A stretch of DNA of 64,000 bases from Urophycis tenuis (Eukaryota > Chordata > Actinopteri > Gadiformes > Phycidae): positions 7,552,949 through 7,616,948 of the forward strand of contig JAXIVH010000018.1 of NCBI GenBank assembly GCA_036785325.1, given 5' to 3'. The position numbers and the translations under genes were made by a program. Shown here one piece after another: positions 22,591-34,912 of the stretch. Numbering within the stretch: position 1 is the stretch's first letter; each line of letters opens with the position of its first letter. The notes below the pieces were generated by a model. It saw only the letters and a program-made list of their open reading frames with translations. It was not told the DNA's origin and searched no databases.

Positions 22591-23503
22591 TCACAAGGTT
22601 CAAAGTCTTTTGTTATTTCTTTCAAATTCATTTTATTTGGGATTCTCTTTGCACCACGAAATACTGAATTTATTCTCCACTTATATGTCTTAACAATGGC
22701 TGATAAAACCACAGACCCTATTCTGTAGTTGAGATTGTTTAGAACAAACTCCCTGAAATGGGCCTGTAAAATGCCATACTGCTGTCATTCTGACTTATCA
22801 CTGTCGTAAGACATTTCCACATCCTAAAAGGCAGAGTAGGCCATTTATTTGAGCATTTTTGTCATATTTGTTGAAATTCTCTTTACACTCGACAGCAATC
22901 AAATGTCAAATGCTTTGACAAAATAAATAAAAAAGCGGGTATCTGTGGCTGTTGCAGCCCTGTACTAAGCCCTGTACTAAGCCCTCACTGCAGATGATGA
23001 GTTTATGATATTGCTGAAACCAGCACACTGTGTTTTCAGGGAGTGGCTTTGGGTGGGGTGCCTGAAATGAATTTGGTTTGGTTTGATACTTTCAAAACTT
23101 ACTCTGGCTCGTTTCCATAAAGTGCCTATCCAACTAATAACAAAAGTTAAATACAAACATTGAGAAATACAGTATCTGTGTTACTTGCTGTGTGCCTATT
23201 TCAATAAGCTCAAATTCATGTTGCTAATGTGTGAAAACCCTAACCCTAACACACACATTTCACACAGTTAGGAGTGGTTAGTTCAACCTTACCAATTGTG
23301 ATTTGTTTACTTATTTGTTTACTTTTACTGCGATTACTTTCATATATATGTGTGACTGAACTAAAAGAGTTTCAAATGTACTAAAATACAATCAATTCCC
23401 CCAATGGCTGCACCCCATTGGCCAAAGCATCTCTATGTGGTTTTGATTGGACATTCAATGATCAAGCCAGTAGTCCAAGCCAAACATTCCAATCCAGATT
23501 CTT

Positions 23504-23654
23504 TGTGTGTCAGTGTGTGTATGTCAGTGTGTGTGTTAGTGTGTGAGTGTGAGTGTGTTTGTGTGTGCGAGTGTGTCAGTGTGTGTATGTCAGTGTGTGT
23601 GTGTTAGTGTGTGTGTGTATGTGTGTGTGTGTGTTAGTGTGTGTGTGTGTGTGT

Positions 23655-23703
<49 letters not shown>

Positions 23704-23827
23704 AGTGTGTGTGTGTTAGTGTGTATGTGTGTGTGTGTCTCAGTGTGTGTGTGTGTGTGTGTTAGTGTGTGTGTGTGTGTGTGTGTGTTAGTGTGTGTGT
23801 GGGTGTGTGTGTGTTAGTGCGTATGTG
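23504..23827. repeat. compound (GT)n tract with gtcagt/gttagt interruptions
   Basis: About 320 bp of GT repeats regularly broken by TCAG or TTAG. The breaks give ORF-like shadows only. Confidence 0.95.
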
Positions 23828-24269
23828 TAATCCTAATACAGGATTCAGTAGCATGACTTCTAGGGGGAGATGGCACGAAGCTTGGGCCGGAAACCAAAAG
23901 CTGAATGTTTCATTACAGATATTTTGCCAAATATACAATTTACCGCGAAAACGGATGAAGCTTTCAGAGGGGGATTTTAATAAGGATATGAGTGGCCAGC
24001 CTACACTGTATTCATTTGAATCTTTTACAGACACTATTTCCAACAACAGTGGTGTCCAGACCAGTTGTTTCAGCCGGTCTTCCCACCGGAAAACTTTTCC
24101 TTGTGCTGGCCGAGATTGTGTTTGCCAATTATGGACTTACAGATCCCCGTCTCTAGCAATACGATTGATCTCCACAGATATAAGTGAGAGAAAGTGATTA
24201 GAGCTTGTGTGGCACCAGACTTCAGACTATTCATCTGCAGTGTTATCAGTGTTATTAGTAGAAGCCTAC

Positions 24270-24437
24270 CTCAGGGATCCATAAGGCACAGCTGACGTGG
24301 ACCCACTTGGTCCCACTGCGGGTGGGCTTCAGAGCGCCCCCTCTCTTGGGGCAGAGGAGGCACTTGGGCTGGACGCCCAGAGCGCAGGTCCGACACAGCC
24401 AGTTCCCCTGGGGTACCTTCAGGATACCGTAGCACGC
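24270..24437 (-). CDS. jade2: jade2 exon: end of PHD1, zinc knuckle, start of extended PHD
   Basis: This 168-bp phase-0 exon encodes 56 residues. It starts ACYGILKVPQGNWLCRTCAL, which supplies the last PHD1 zinc ligands. It then gives QPKCLLCPKRGGALK, the zinc knuckle and start of the second finger, and ends KWVHVSCALWIPE. The acceptor is ccccag|GCGTGC and the donor CCTGAG|GTAGGC. The sequence is nearly identical to the human JADE2 I remember (T-to-Q and S-to-N in the KVPTGSW stretch). Together with the neighbouring exons it makes the PZP module characteristic of JADE, BRPF and AF10 proteins. It overlaps an unrelated plus-strand open frame that shows no family resemblance. Confidence 0.95.
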
Positions 24438-26626
24438 CTGGGGAGGGACACCGACGTTAAGAAACTGTTCAGCACAATAACGTCAGGGCACAAAGAAAAA
24501 ACACTGACACCACAGCATATGCCGTCGTTGCGTTATTGGCTAGGGCTCGGGTAAAACCAATTCATGCAAGTATCGGGATCTTTGCTTCTCCAATACTTCC
24601 CCAATTTAAAGAAATCATACCATCCTACAGAGGGTGCTATAGTGAATTTGCCCTTAGTTGAATCACACAACTATGTTCTGTTCAGTCACTTTAATATAAA
24701 AAGTGCAAGAGTAAAATACAGGAATAGCAACGCATGTGTTATCAGCACTCAATATTTCATTGTTGAAATATTGTACCATGAAGTCATGCCTGATTCCCTA
24801 TTACATTCAAGTTAGTTTTTTGGTCTCCCAGTCATTTGCACGTACCCAATTAAATTCACTATTGGCACGGCTCTGTGAAGACAATATCAACATTGTTTTC
24901 ATCCATCCTGCCATCCACCGTCCATTGATCATTGTTGAGAAGTTACTTTTACTTTACTTTTACTTCTACCGATATAGTTCTCAACCAAACCTCAGGTTGA
25001 GGAATGTTGAAGAACGGTAATGTGAGCACATAATGTGTTCACCAAATATACATGAAGCCCTTCAGTAGCGTTGACCTGTACATAAAATACTGTTACAAAG
25101 AAATCAAACAGGCCAAAGTGTAGCAATGTGCAGCTGAACCCCAAGCAGGCCTAGATGCAGCTCAATGCAGCTCAATGCAGAGACAACATGACTTCACTGT
25201 GGAGGAAGTCATGTGACGGCAGCACAGCGGCAGGACAGAGCGGACGCCAGGGCTCCACCGCAGTCCCCTTCACTTCTAATGAGAGCCCCACACCGTCACA
25301 CTACACACTTGTCAAGGGCCTTGATTGATCACTGGCTGGAAAGTTAATTGATTTGGGAGAGCGAGTGGTAATTAAACACTTCCTGGTTCAATTCCCTGCA
25401 TCAAATGTGCCCCTGAGCATAGGCAGTTTGCCATGAGTGTAAGCAGGCTTGGCATTCCCGCATGCATTATCGCTGTTATTATTAGCAGTGGAAGGAACAA
25501 CAGAAGTGGTTGTAGTAGCAGTAGTCGTAGTAGTAAGAAGAGTTAGTAGCTATCCATATTGCATTATTGTTATTTAGCATGGTAGTATGTAGAACTAGAC
25601 GTACTAGCATTAGTCAAAGAAAAAGGAGTAATAGAAGAAAAGTATAATTATTCACTACTACTATAAAAAGTTTCTGACAACAGGAGATGAATGACAAAAA
25701 TTCTATATAATATAATATATAAAAAAATATATATATATTATATATATATAATAACAAGATTGTGGTCTTGAGGTCTAAGCAGCTGTTCTGAACTCACGTC
25801 AAAGCAGCAAGTAGAAAGCAGAGGCAGGTGGTGCAAGAAGAGGAGCTGAGGGGGCAGTCAAATTAATGAACACCATGGTGACAAAACCCAGCCAGCCACA
25901 GCCTCAGGTCTAAGACAGCCGTAGACTCCAGCTCACAAAACAGCTCTTAACTGTGCCTGCTGTTGTAAATGACATAGATCTGAGACTGCACCTACAGCAA
26001 CTCACTCACAACAATATCTAAAAGATGTCACTAGATCGCCTTACCCGAAGACACGTTTGTTTTGCATTTAAAATCACATTCTTGTCGCAATGTCACATTC
26101 TTGTCGCAATGCACAAGATCTTTTTAAAAGATCCTGTGAAAAACCTGGCTCATTATAAAACCCAATGCCTCTCTGCTTGGCAGATTGAACATGGCTGGCT
26201 TCCCTCTGCTCTGATTGGGAACACAAGGTAATCAGGCCAACGCCATCAGGGCCCTCAAGAGTTGTGAAGTGAACTAGACAACGCTGGCTAAATCCTCATC
26301 ATCTCCACTAATGACTTCTAGAAACCGTCCACATTGTCATACATGCTTTGATTGATTGTATCATCCAGGTTTGCAGTGGATCTTTCTTTTAAATCTGGTA
26401 TTGTTTTGTAATTACATTCATTCGAGGAGGATGAGGGCAGTGTTGAATGTTGAAGTTGAATGTACATTCATTCAACTTTGTTTCCATTTATTAGTTGAAA
26501 AAGAATACAATTTTGAACAGAACTATTGTCTACATGGCAACAGGATGCCATATGATGCCCTATGTTGACATCAAATGTTGTCTCCATATGGTCTACACAC
26601 GGTGCCTGTGGACCACACACACTGAC
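24438..26626 (-). other. jade2: jade2 intron
   Basis: About 2.2 kb. Contains an AT-rich simple repeat around 25700-25752 (alternating TATA) and otherwise ordinary non-coding sequence. Confidence 0.85.
25700..25752. repeat. (TA)n-rich tract
   Basis: Alternating ta/aaa blocks (ataatatataaaaaaatata and tatatatattatatatata). Confidence 0.85.
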
Positions 26627-26838
26627 CTGATGGACACAGATGTTGCACTTGTCACAGAACACCATCTCGTTGCCGTCCTCTCCCTCGGGGGAGTGGCACA
26701 CGTCACACACCACGTCCTCGTCATACTCGATTCCCAGGCCCTCCTCCGTCTCGATGGCCTGCTGCATCTTCTCCTGGCACACGCTCTCCAGCTCCACCAG
26801 CACACTCTCCATGGTGAGCTCATCCATCTCCGGCAGGG
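26627..26838 (-). CDS. jade2: jade2 exon: end of EPL1-like region and first half of PHD finger 1
   Basis: The exon is 212 bp: two bases completing Ala, then 70 codons. It begins LPEMDELTMESVLVELE, continues QAIETEEGLGIEYDEDVV, and then gives the first PHD ligands CDVC, FCDKC and VH. The donor is CATCAG|GTCAGT, directly after the His-Gln of the finger, so the zinc finger is split between this exon and the next at phase 0. The acceptor is cctgcag|CC. ETEEGLGIEYDEDVVCDVC is nearly invariant in JADE proteins. PHD1 reads the unmodified N-terminus of histone H3 in the family. All expected zinc ligands are present and there are no stops or frameshifts. Confidence 0.95.
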
Positions 26839-28597
26839 CTGCAGGCAGGTATGTAGGTCATTAGTAAGTCAGATTCATTTATATAGCACCATTCCACAGC
26901 AATCGTCACAAAGTTCACAGTGGGAAATACAATGCAGTAGTGGATACAGCGGGTGATGATACTGTATGGATCATGAAGAAACATGTCTTGTAGCACACCT
27001 ACTGCTTGCAGTCATTTCACTGTTTCAAAATCATGTAGGGCAAGTTACACAGAAATGACACAAATACACTTACGCAAAAATGTAAATTACGTAATATATT
27101 TAATAACACACACATCTGCTTATGGATCTTCTGACATAATATGATTTAAGTATTTGTTATGGTGGAGTATACTTCCAAGCAAATAAAAGAAAGGACACTC
27201 TAAGGATTCTCATCTAGGTATTAGATAAGGGAGTAATTGTAAAATATCATGTAACGTATCTCTTCCACAATCTCGATATGGGTCCAAAATAGCACGAGCC
27301 TATTAACAGTGAAACTCAAAGCAATTGCCAGAGGCTCTAAAATATTGGATGAGATTGATTAAACAGCAGTTGTCTTCCACATGAAACAAAGACTGAGCGG
27401 CCAATAGTGAAGGAACTCAAAGACTGCTTTTAACGGCTCTTTAGAAAAGCAGACTTCATTTGCTCCAGGTGTAAGGTAGCACAAGGGATTAGAGCCAGGT
27501 GATTACAGATAAGTCATCTTTTATTTTTAAACCACATGACCACTTCAGATTAAGATACTTGGTAACAGTTGGAAACGGATTAATGGTAGAGAAAATGTAC
27601 CGCAGAGTTCTACATAAACAAGTACTCATTCAATAACTTGCTGGAGACAAGCGGCTTTAACACACAATCTGCCTGAAAGAATAACCAGCAGGTTGACACC
27701 CACAGTTAATTATGGTGCGGGGAAAGTATGAAATGCAAAGGATACAATTATTATTATTATATATTTTGTATTATTTTTTTCATTGCAGATTTACTTCTTT
27801 TCGTAATTCAAATGACATGCGCAGATTAAAACCTTACTTGAATGGTAAGCTACACTCTAGAGTTGATGGCAACTACACTACAAAGTGTTGAGCATGGAGC
27901 CTTGAGAACGATGAGGGAGAGACCCTGCTACCAAACAGAATGATTGTCTCATTTTACCTCCAAGGGTCTGAAAACTTGACAAAGAGCGCCACGGAGGGAC
28001 GTTCAAGGTTTGAGACTCAACCTTACTATTCTACTTGCAGTTCACACTAGCTCTAGTGTTTGTCTTAAACTGTTAAGTCCTGGTCAAGTTAGTTTTTTGG
28101 TGTGGGCATGTACGTTGCATTACAAAAGCGATTTATAATTAGCTATAATTCCATGTATTAAAAAAACCCTACAAGTTGCTCCTGCACCATAACCACACAA
28201 ACAAATTCAATGTTTTAGCGAGAATTAATGTCAATGCAAAAAGATAGTGAGTCAAAACACAATAAGTGCCTGCCCACCAGAGGCTGAGAGACAGTGGAAA
28301 CAGCCCTGATTTGGGGAAGTCGAGTTGGACATTAACTGGCTGTGACATTTACATCATGTACACTAAACACAATGAAGAGAACAAGAGAGGAGGGAGTGTC
28401 ACTGTTCAAACAGAGCCGATGTATCTACCAACCCAAGTGCGTGTGTGCATCTGCATGTACACATGAACAGTGTGTGTGTGTGTAGGTGTGCTTGTGTGTA
28501 CAGTCTGTGAGTAAACTCTCTGGCGAGGACTAAGGCTCTTTGTATTTGCTCATCTGACTTTGTTTGTCTGAGAGGAACAAAAAGACTGGGACAAAGA

Positions 28598-28731
<134 letters not shown>

Positions 28732-29069
28732 TGTATGAGAAAAATAAGATGACTCATTTCCTGATTGCAACCTTTTTCCTTTTTTTTCTCTCTGATCTCT
28801 TCTAATGTTGTGCTTTCTCTGCAGGTAAAGGGCAAACAACAAAATGTATCACGCATACAGAAACCAGATCCTCCATCGCTTGGCCTGTTTTTCTATGTCA
28901 GAGTTTCTATAAGAACAGAAACAAACTGGGCTGTGGATGCACAAACAATATGGATTTTACGCATGTCTGTACATGTATGATGCATGATTCATTAAAGAGG
29001 AACAAGAGAAACAATGATTTAGGGCAATGATGATAATGACGCAGACAGAGAGAGAAACAGTTCTTCTTT

Positions 29070-29070
<1 letters not shown>

Positions 29071-29107
<37 letters not shown>
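29071..29107. repeat. (CA)n microsatellite
   Basis: About 18 CA units. Confidence 0.95.
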
Positions 29108-29109
<2 letters not shown>

Positions 29110-29915
29110 TATGAGGCAGCACAGGTCGGGGGTACTGCACAGAGCTGCTTAGAGCTTCCTGCTTCCAACACAGCCATCATAACACTAAATAATGACAACG
29201 GCCTCACAATTACAGAGATCACTAGAGCGATGTGCATGCCTGTGTGATTTCACATGTACTGGTAATTGCTAAGATCAAGTTTTTTCTTGTACTTAATATC
29301 AGACATAATTACTGTGGCTTTTGGAGGGAAGCATTAGTATGATGCCTTTAGCATTGAATTAGTGTGTGAGATATCAGGGACCATTATCGATTTTGGCACA
29401 ACCCTTCAAGTCCTCCTCCTGGTGTGGTTGAAATTCACAAAAATAATCTGCGTTGTAACTTACTTTTTCCCCAACGAAAATCCCTTCAGTACTTAAATGC
29501 TCATACGCTTATATGCAATTTATTTACTCATCTAGTATGGCATGATCTATGATGATGTTAATCAGCTGCACACTCCTAGAAGCGACAAACTCATTCTGCA
29601 AAAACCCACAGACTTCCGCCTAAAAATGTCCCAACAGTCCGGGGTATATTGTACAGACATGCTGTATGTCAGTACAAGAGCTTCCAAAACCCTTCTAAAT
29701 CAAGCTGAGAATAACACATTTAAACCGGAACGACTCTTCAAATTTTGCGCCGAGAACATAATCTTAACACTTGGTCAAAAACAGTAACAATAGATATAAT
29801 AAAATAATATAATAAAATATATATAAAATATATAACATAGGTATCAAGATGTGTCACTACAGTGCCACATGGAGTCCACCCTGTGTCAGAAGGTGAGGCT
29901 GCCGTGTCAACGTAC

Positions 29916-30184
29916 CCATCTGTCTGAACTCCTGGTTCACCAGCCCCAGCCACGCCACGTCCAGCTCATCCAGGTCATAGCGGCTGTACGGCTGGGCTGG
30001 AGGAGCGGCTGGCGCTGGGCTCCTCATCACCTTCATCACACTGCCCTCATCCTCCTCCTCCTCCTCCTCCTCTTCCTCTTCTTCTCCCTCCTCATCCTCC
30101 TCCTCCTCCTCCTCCTCGCAGGCAGACCGAGGGTCAGTCCTCCCGGACGGCCCACAGAGAGAGGAGCCCATCTCTGGGAGCAGC
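29916..30184 (-). CDS. jade2: jade2 exon with acidic Glu tract and YDLDELD motif
   Basis: The exon is 269 bp: one base completing Arg, 89 codons, and one base of the next split codon. It starts LLPEMGSSLC, runs into a 26-residue segment almost entirely Glu/Asp (CEEEEEEEDEEG onwards), and ends SRYDLDELDVAWLGLVNQEF then RQM. The SRYDLDE...AWL...N.EF pattern is the conserved JADE segment before the PHD finger. The human JADE2 sequence I remember has no such acidic run here, so the tract is probably a lineage-specific expansion of a GAG/GAA microsatellite (CTC repeats on the plus strand, about 30047-30117). The acceptor is gtccag|G, preceded by a long (TC)n pyrimidine tract. The donor is ATGG|GTACG. 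Confidence 0.92.
30047..30117. repeat. jade2: coding (CTC)n trinucleotide tract
   Basis: CTC/CTT repeats on the plus strand encode the Glu/Asp tract of the jade2 acidic exon in gene sense (GAG/GAA). Length variation would change the acidic tract without frameshift. Confidence 0.93.
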
Positions 30185-30185
30185 C

Positions 30186-30233
30186 TGGACGAGAGACAGA
30201 GGGACACAGAGAGAGAGAGAGAGAGAGAGAGAG
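30186..30233. repeat. (GA)n, polypyrimidine tract of a jade2 acceptor
   Basis: In gene sense (TC)n followed by tgtgtccctctgtctctcgt and ccag. It serves as the acceptor's pyrimidine tract. Confidence 0.9.
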
Positions 30234-30850
30234 GTTTCATCTAGGGCTGGGGAAGGTAACAGAGCATTCATGACAATGTATCACAGTAGACCTTCATAGA
30301 GTCAAACTCCTACATGAAACAAACCACCCGCAGGGGAGTTCAGAGGGCTTTCATTTTCAATGTGGTAAGATCTTCAAAATGAGATCATATATACAAAATA
30401 CATTGAAATATCTTTTTAAGACCTTAGAAATACATATGATCTACACAATAGTAATCTATGCCATTTTGCCACAGCTACTAAAATAAGACCTAATTTTGGC
30501 GAAAACGGGTGTAAATTCCTGTATTGTTGCCAACATCATTGAAGTCCAGCCATGCTGCGGCTTGGCCCTCATACAGAGCTAGTTAGAGCAGTGCAGGTGG
30601 AGTCTGCTGGTGGCGGCGCCATGGAGAGAAGACATTGTTGTCGTCAGGACGATGGCACATCCCCTCATAACTAACCCTACTGAGGACTGCCTCCTGAAGC
30701 AGGCTAACTACTGCTGGAGCTCTGCAGCCTGTAGAGGCAGGATCACAACCTCCAGGAATGCTTTATTAGTTTGTTGTGTTTAAAAAGTACACAGTAGCTA
30801 CTACTGAGTGTACAGTGTTGAGGTGTTCACCCAGTGCGAAAACTAACGTT

Positions 30851-31068
30851 ATATTGACGTCAAATGTTTTAATCAGCTGTAGGCTTTGGATGACCTGCTA
30901 GCTCACGCTATAGTGTTCAAATGTTTTGGTTAGTCAGCTGTAGGCCTCGGCTAACTAGCCACCTACCATTAATAGTGTTCAAATGTTTTGGTGAGTCAGC
31001 TGTAGGCTTCATCTAACTTGCTAGCTGACACTAGTGAGTTCAAATATTTTTGTTAGTCAGCTGTAATA
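30851..31068. repeat. diverged ~61-bp tandem repeat, four units
   Basis: Units share gttcaaatgttttggttagt and cagctgtaggc, starting near 30855, 30912, 30973 and 31034. Spacing is about 57-61 bp and sequence divergence is visible. Confidence 0.75.
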
Positions 31069-31246
31069 GATACATGATATGTATATATGATTATACAAGC
31101 TGTAGCATTATAGCAGCAATACAGATATTTACCATTATTTACCATGCAATGAGACACTGTTCTTTTTTCTTTTCATGCCTTTTACTTTATAGCTCTGGAA
31201 GGTCGTTCTCTATAAACAGTGTAGTTGTTCCCAAGTTCCACAGCTG

Positions 31247-31275
31247 GGGCTGTTGTTGTTGTTGTTGTTGTTGTG
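31247..31275. repeat. (TTG)n
   Basis: About nine TTG units, immediately upstream of the exon-like block at 31.45 kb. It encodes a poly-Leu artefact in that frame. Confidence 0.9.
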
Positions 31276-31450
31276 TTTACATGTGTATGTGTGGTCAAGC
31301 TGTGATCTAGGGTTTTCCCAAAGTCAAAAGTCTTTTATTAAAGAAAAGAAAAGAATCAAATATTTACTATGGGCACACAAGGAGGGTGGATTTACAAAAG
31401 TACTTTCTTTAAAAAGAAAAACTGATTATTTGAATGCAATGTTTTGTAAG

Positions 31451-31648
31451 GACGACCTAATGAAGCTCCTGTTCAATGATGTGTTTGAGGAGCCCAGGCC
31501 ATCTGTGGAGTATAAGATGAGCCCCACACCCAGGGAGCTGTCATCCCAGTATGGGGAACCCCCGAAGGAGGCCATGGTCCCCCCTTTCCTGTTTCACTCA
31601 AGGTGGCTGGAGGCCACCACACTGACCAGCCGGACCAGGAAACTACTG
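31451..31648 (+). other. unidentified exon-like coding segment on the plus strand
   Basis: A 66-codon open segment begins DDLMKLLFNDVFEEPRPSVE and continues through YKMSPTPRELSSQYGEPPKE and VPPFLFHSRWLEATT to SRTRKLL. It looks like real protein: varied composition, GC-richer third positions than its flanks, and no simple repeat. It is flanked by a plausible acceptor (ttttgtaag|GAC) and donor (CTACTG|GTGTGT), both phase 0. A second plausible acceptor, ttctgcag|GGTGTGG near 31828, could join in frame to a short terminal exon ending in a stop at about 31877-31879. I do not recognise the family. It could be part of a nested antisense gene, a pseudogene fragment, or a transposon-derived exon. No upstream partner exon was identified. 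Confidence 0.4.
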
Positions 31649-34111
31649 GTGTGTTCTCAAGTTATTTTGACAAAAATACTTTTCAAATTTCTTCAATATT
31701 TATTTTGGTATTGTAGTATAACGGAACCTCACTGTTTTGATTTGATTTCAGTTTTTCATTTCATGTAATGAAACATGCTCTATACCTCAAAGGTCCTTTG
31801 TGAGCTCTCTAATGTTGTTGTTCTGCAGGGTGTGGATGGTGTACCATGCAATTCACTGGAATCTGGTTCATTTGTCTGACAACTCAATTTACAACAAATC
31901 CTTTTTTATAATGAAGCAAATAATAACTCTGGGGGCAAAATCACTGCATAGGGCAAATAATATTGATCCAGGAAGCAAAAACTTGTATTTCAAATACAGT
32001 GAGAATAGACAGATACAAAACATACCTTTAACATAAAGGATAATGTACAGCAAAAAAATAGAAGAAAAATAGACTAACTGTATTGTATTTCTTTGCAGCA
32101 GAAATGTTGTACTTTACTTGGAATTCTGGCGCAATTAGGGTTAAGTACACCAAAATAAGAACTGATAAAAGATACACGCTCAGTCAAAAAACACAAGGTT
32201 GTTACCCTGATGTAGAGGAATGAATGTTACCTAACGTGAAATAGAAGATACCCACCACTGGGAAACGGTACCAATCTTGGTTGCAACAGTGTCACAATGG
32301 TTTGTTGTGGCTGAATTTATGGTGAAGATGTGCATTTTTAACATTAAAGCATGTAAACCTAGTAGGTTTACATACATAAAATTATTCATTTTATTTATTA
32401 CACTTAACTAATATAAACCCTTTAAATATGAACCCTTTAAGATTTCCGGACACTGAGTAACCCGACCGTGTGTTGCAGAGTTCATACTCTACCTTTAACA
32501 TTCATACACAACAAAAGCACCAGCTAAAAGAAGAAGTACCACAAAGGTGATGCGGGCCAGGGAGATAACACCTCACCTCCTTTCTAAAGCTACAGCACAA
32601 CACACACCTTTTTTTTCAATCGTATATTGTCTGAATACAGGTGGTTTACTCTCAGGTAACATACAAATGTATTCTTTTTAAAATGCCATATTGAGTTTCA
32701 TCTCAGCAAAGACTTGTAACCAGTCTGCCCTGCATAACCGAGCAACCTGCTTCATGATGAGTATGACTCTCTTGATCAGAGGATAAGTCCCTCAGGCAGC
32801 CTGTTTGATTGTAAAATGTGATGCGATAATGAACCTGTGATGAAACTATGACATCACATTCAACGTTGATGTTGTCTATTGACGATACAATGGGAACAAC
32901 ACCACGATGGGTGAGAATAATCGATGACTCATTTCCGAGTCAAAGTTGATTTGTAACATTTGGGCCATTAACATTTTAACAGCTCTCTTGGTTCATCTGT
33001 TGATAGGAGCAAGGAGCATTTTTTATGACTGTCTAAAGGTAAGAAAGGCTATCTTAATTTTCCATTTCACAACCCTGCATCTGATTTCTCAAAATGTTGT
33101 TTGGCTACCAAGACATTTCATTGTTTACCTCCTTTATTATAAAGGGTGTTTATTTCTGTTCCTTCATGTGACCTAAAGGCCATTCATCTAATTGCATTAG
33201 CGCCTGTCTCAGGCCTATGCTTTTTCATGTTTTAAGTTGATGGTCGCCATTAAGCCTTTGCAGAATAATTGATTATTCGTTCATACCAACCCACTGGTTA
33301 TTCGACCTAGAAAATGATTAGTTCTTCACATCCCTGCACAACACAACAAATAGCAGCATAATAATGTAGCAGAGCAGAGTTCATGCAGATCCCAGTTTTA
33401 TACCGGCGGGCCCTCGATTCAGGGTCACGTCCCAGCTGGGAAGACATGGTTTAAAGTTACTCGGTTGACAGCACCAGTGAAAGCCAATGGAGTGTTGAAG
33501 AGGGTGACAGAGACTCTGGTCCCTGAACCCTCCGGCATCTCTGCAAACAACATCCGCAAATAGGGTCAGGAACTTGGAGTGACCTACTGAGAACCCATCA
33601 AGATTTCACAAAGCGACACTCTAACACACGCACACATACATACCTGTACATAATCAACATTCTCACAGACAGGCATGCAGACACACAGATTTACACACAG
33701 ACACACATCTGACCTTTATATTAAAAGGTGAAGGTGATAAGAGAGCTTGTACATGAGAGCCTCTTTAAACAGACCTTTGAACCAACCATTGAAAACAATG
33801 TGGATTATTTTAGGAAGGAACCAACCATGGGCTCCGTTAAAATACAAAGAATTAAAAAACACTATCAGAACATTGCTACTGAGGGTCTTTTTCAACTTGT
33901 TGACATTTTGTGACACTCAGTTTTGACTAAATGAATTCCGAGTAATTAAAATCTTGATGCCAATGACAATGCTTAAATCATTCCATAAAGTGATTCAAAT
34001 TGATTGAAATTTCAATTTTGCAAGGAAAATAGGATTAACCGCAAATCTAAGACCTTGAGACAAAAACAATTCAAACTATCATGCAATTTATAATGCAAGT
34101 ATCAGTTGTGT

Positions 34112-34464
34112 ACACTACACATGTGCTCGTGTGGGGAGGTTCTAACTACATATGTGCTCGTGTGGGGAGGTTCTAACTACACATGTGATCGTGTGGGGAG
34201 GTTCTAACTACACATGTGCTCGTGTGGGGAGGTTCTAACTACACATTTGATCGTGTGGGGAGGTTCTAACTACACATGTGCTCGTGTGGGGAGGTTCTAA
34301 CTACACATGTGATCGTGTGGGGAGGTTCTAACTACACATGTGATCGTGTGGGGAGGTTCTAACTACACATGTGATCGTGTGGGGAGGTTCTAACTACACA
34401 TGTGCTCGTGTGGGGAGGTTCTAACTACACATGTGCTCGTGTGGGGAGGTTCTAAATACACATG
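34112..34464. repeat. 31-bp minisatellite
   Basis: About 11 copies of ctaactacacatgtgctcgt plus gtggggaggtt, with a main variant gatcg for gctcg. Spacing is exactly 31 bp. Confidence 0.95.
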
Positions 34465-34792
34465 GAATATTTATCAGGAAAAACTTGGTGAGGCTCTGAC
34501 TAATAAAATATATATATATATTTTTTTTTTTAAACAAACAACACAACATCTCTGTGGGGATTAGATGGGGTTTACTGGAGTTTATTACTTGGGATGTTAC
34601 TCTGGTAAGCCAAGTGGAAGCTCTATCTAATATAACAACGACTAAAGTAAACTAAAGAGCTGAAAGAAAACCTATTCTTTGTGCAGCGAAGATTTAAAGA
34701 TGAAGCAATAAAGAAACAGGAGAAAAATGTGTAAGATTAAAACCAATTATCCTGTATTCTTTACAACATATTCAACACAACTTTGAGAAACT

Positions 34793-34833
34793 GTGTGTGT
34801 GTGAGTGTATGCATGTGTGTGAGCGTGAATGTA

Positions 34834-34912
<79 letters not shown>
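34793..34912. repeat. (GT)n microsatellite with impure left end
   Basis: gtgagtgtatgcatgtgtgt type sequence leads into about 37 pure GT units. Confidence 0.95.

Larger units (their letters stand above)
20462..24269 (-). other. jade2: jade2 intron
   Basis: About 3.8 kb of non-coding sequence holding a degenerate 10-bp periodic tract (20.7-20.95 kb), a CA/CG tract (22.52-22.59 kb) and a compound GT tract (23.50-23.83 kb). I saw no additional gene. Confidence 0.85.

Noticed and set aside
23238..23252. Telomere-like aaccctaaccctaac
   Set aside because: Only about two hexamers, next to CA sequence; a similar short match near 20628. Too short for an interstitial telomeric site.
29851..30273. Plus-strand open frame with a poly-Leu stretch
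   Set aside because: Antisense shadow of the jade2 acidic exon; the CTC tract read as Leu.
34112..34464. Regular repeats with 31-bp period resembling a CRISPR array
   Set aside because: There are no unique spacers between repeats, and the whole unit is repeated. Vertebrate minisatellite. The same applies to 59.8 kb and 13.3 kb.
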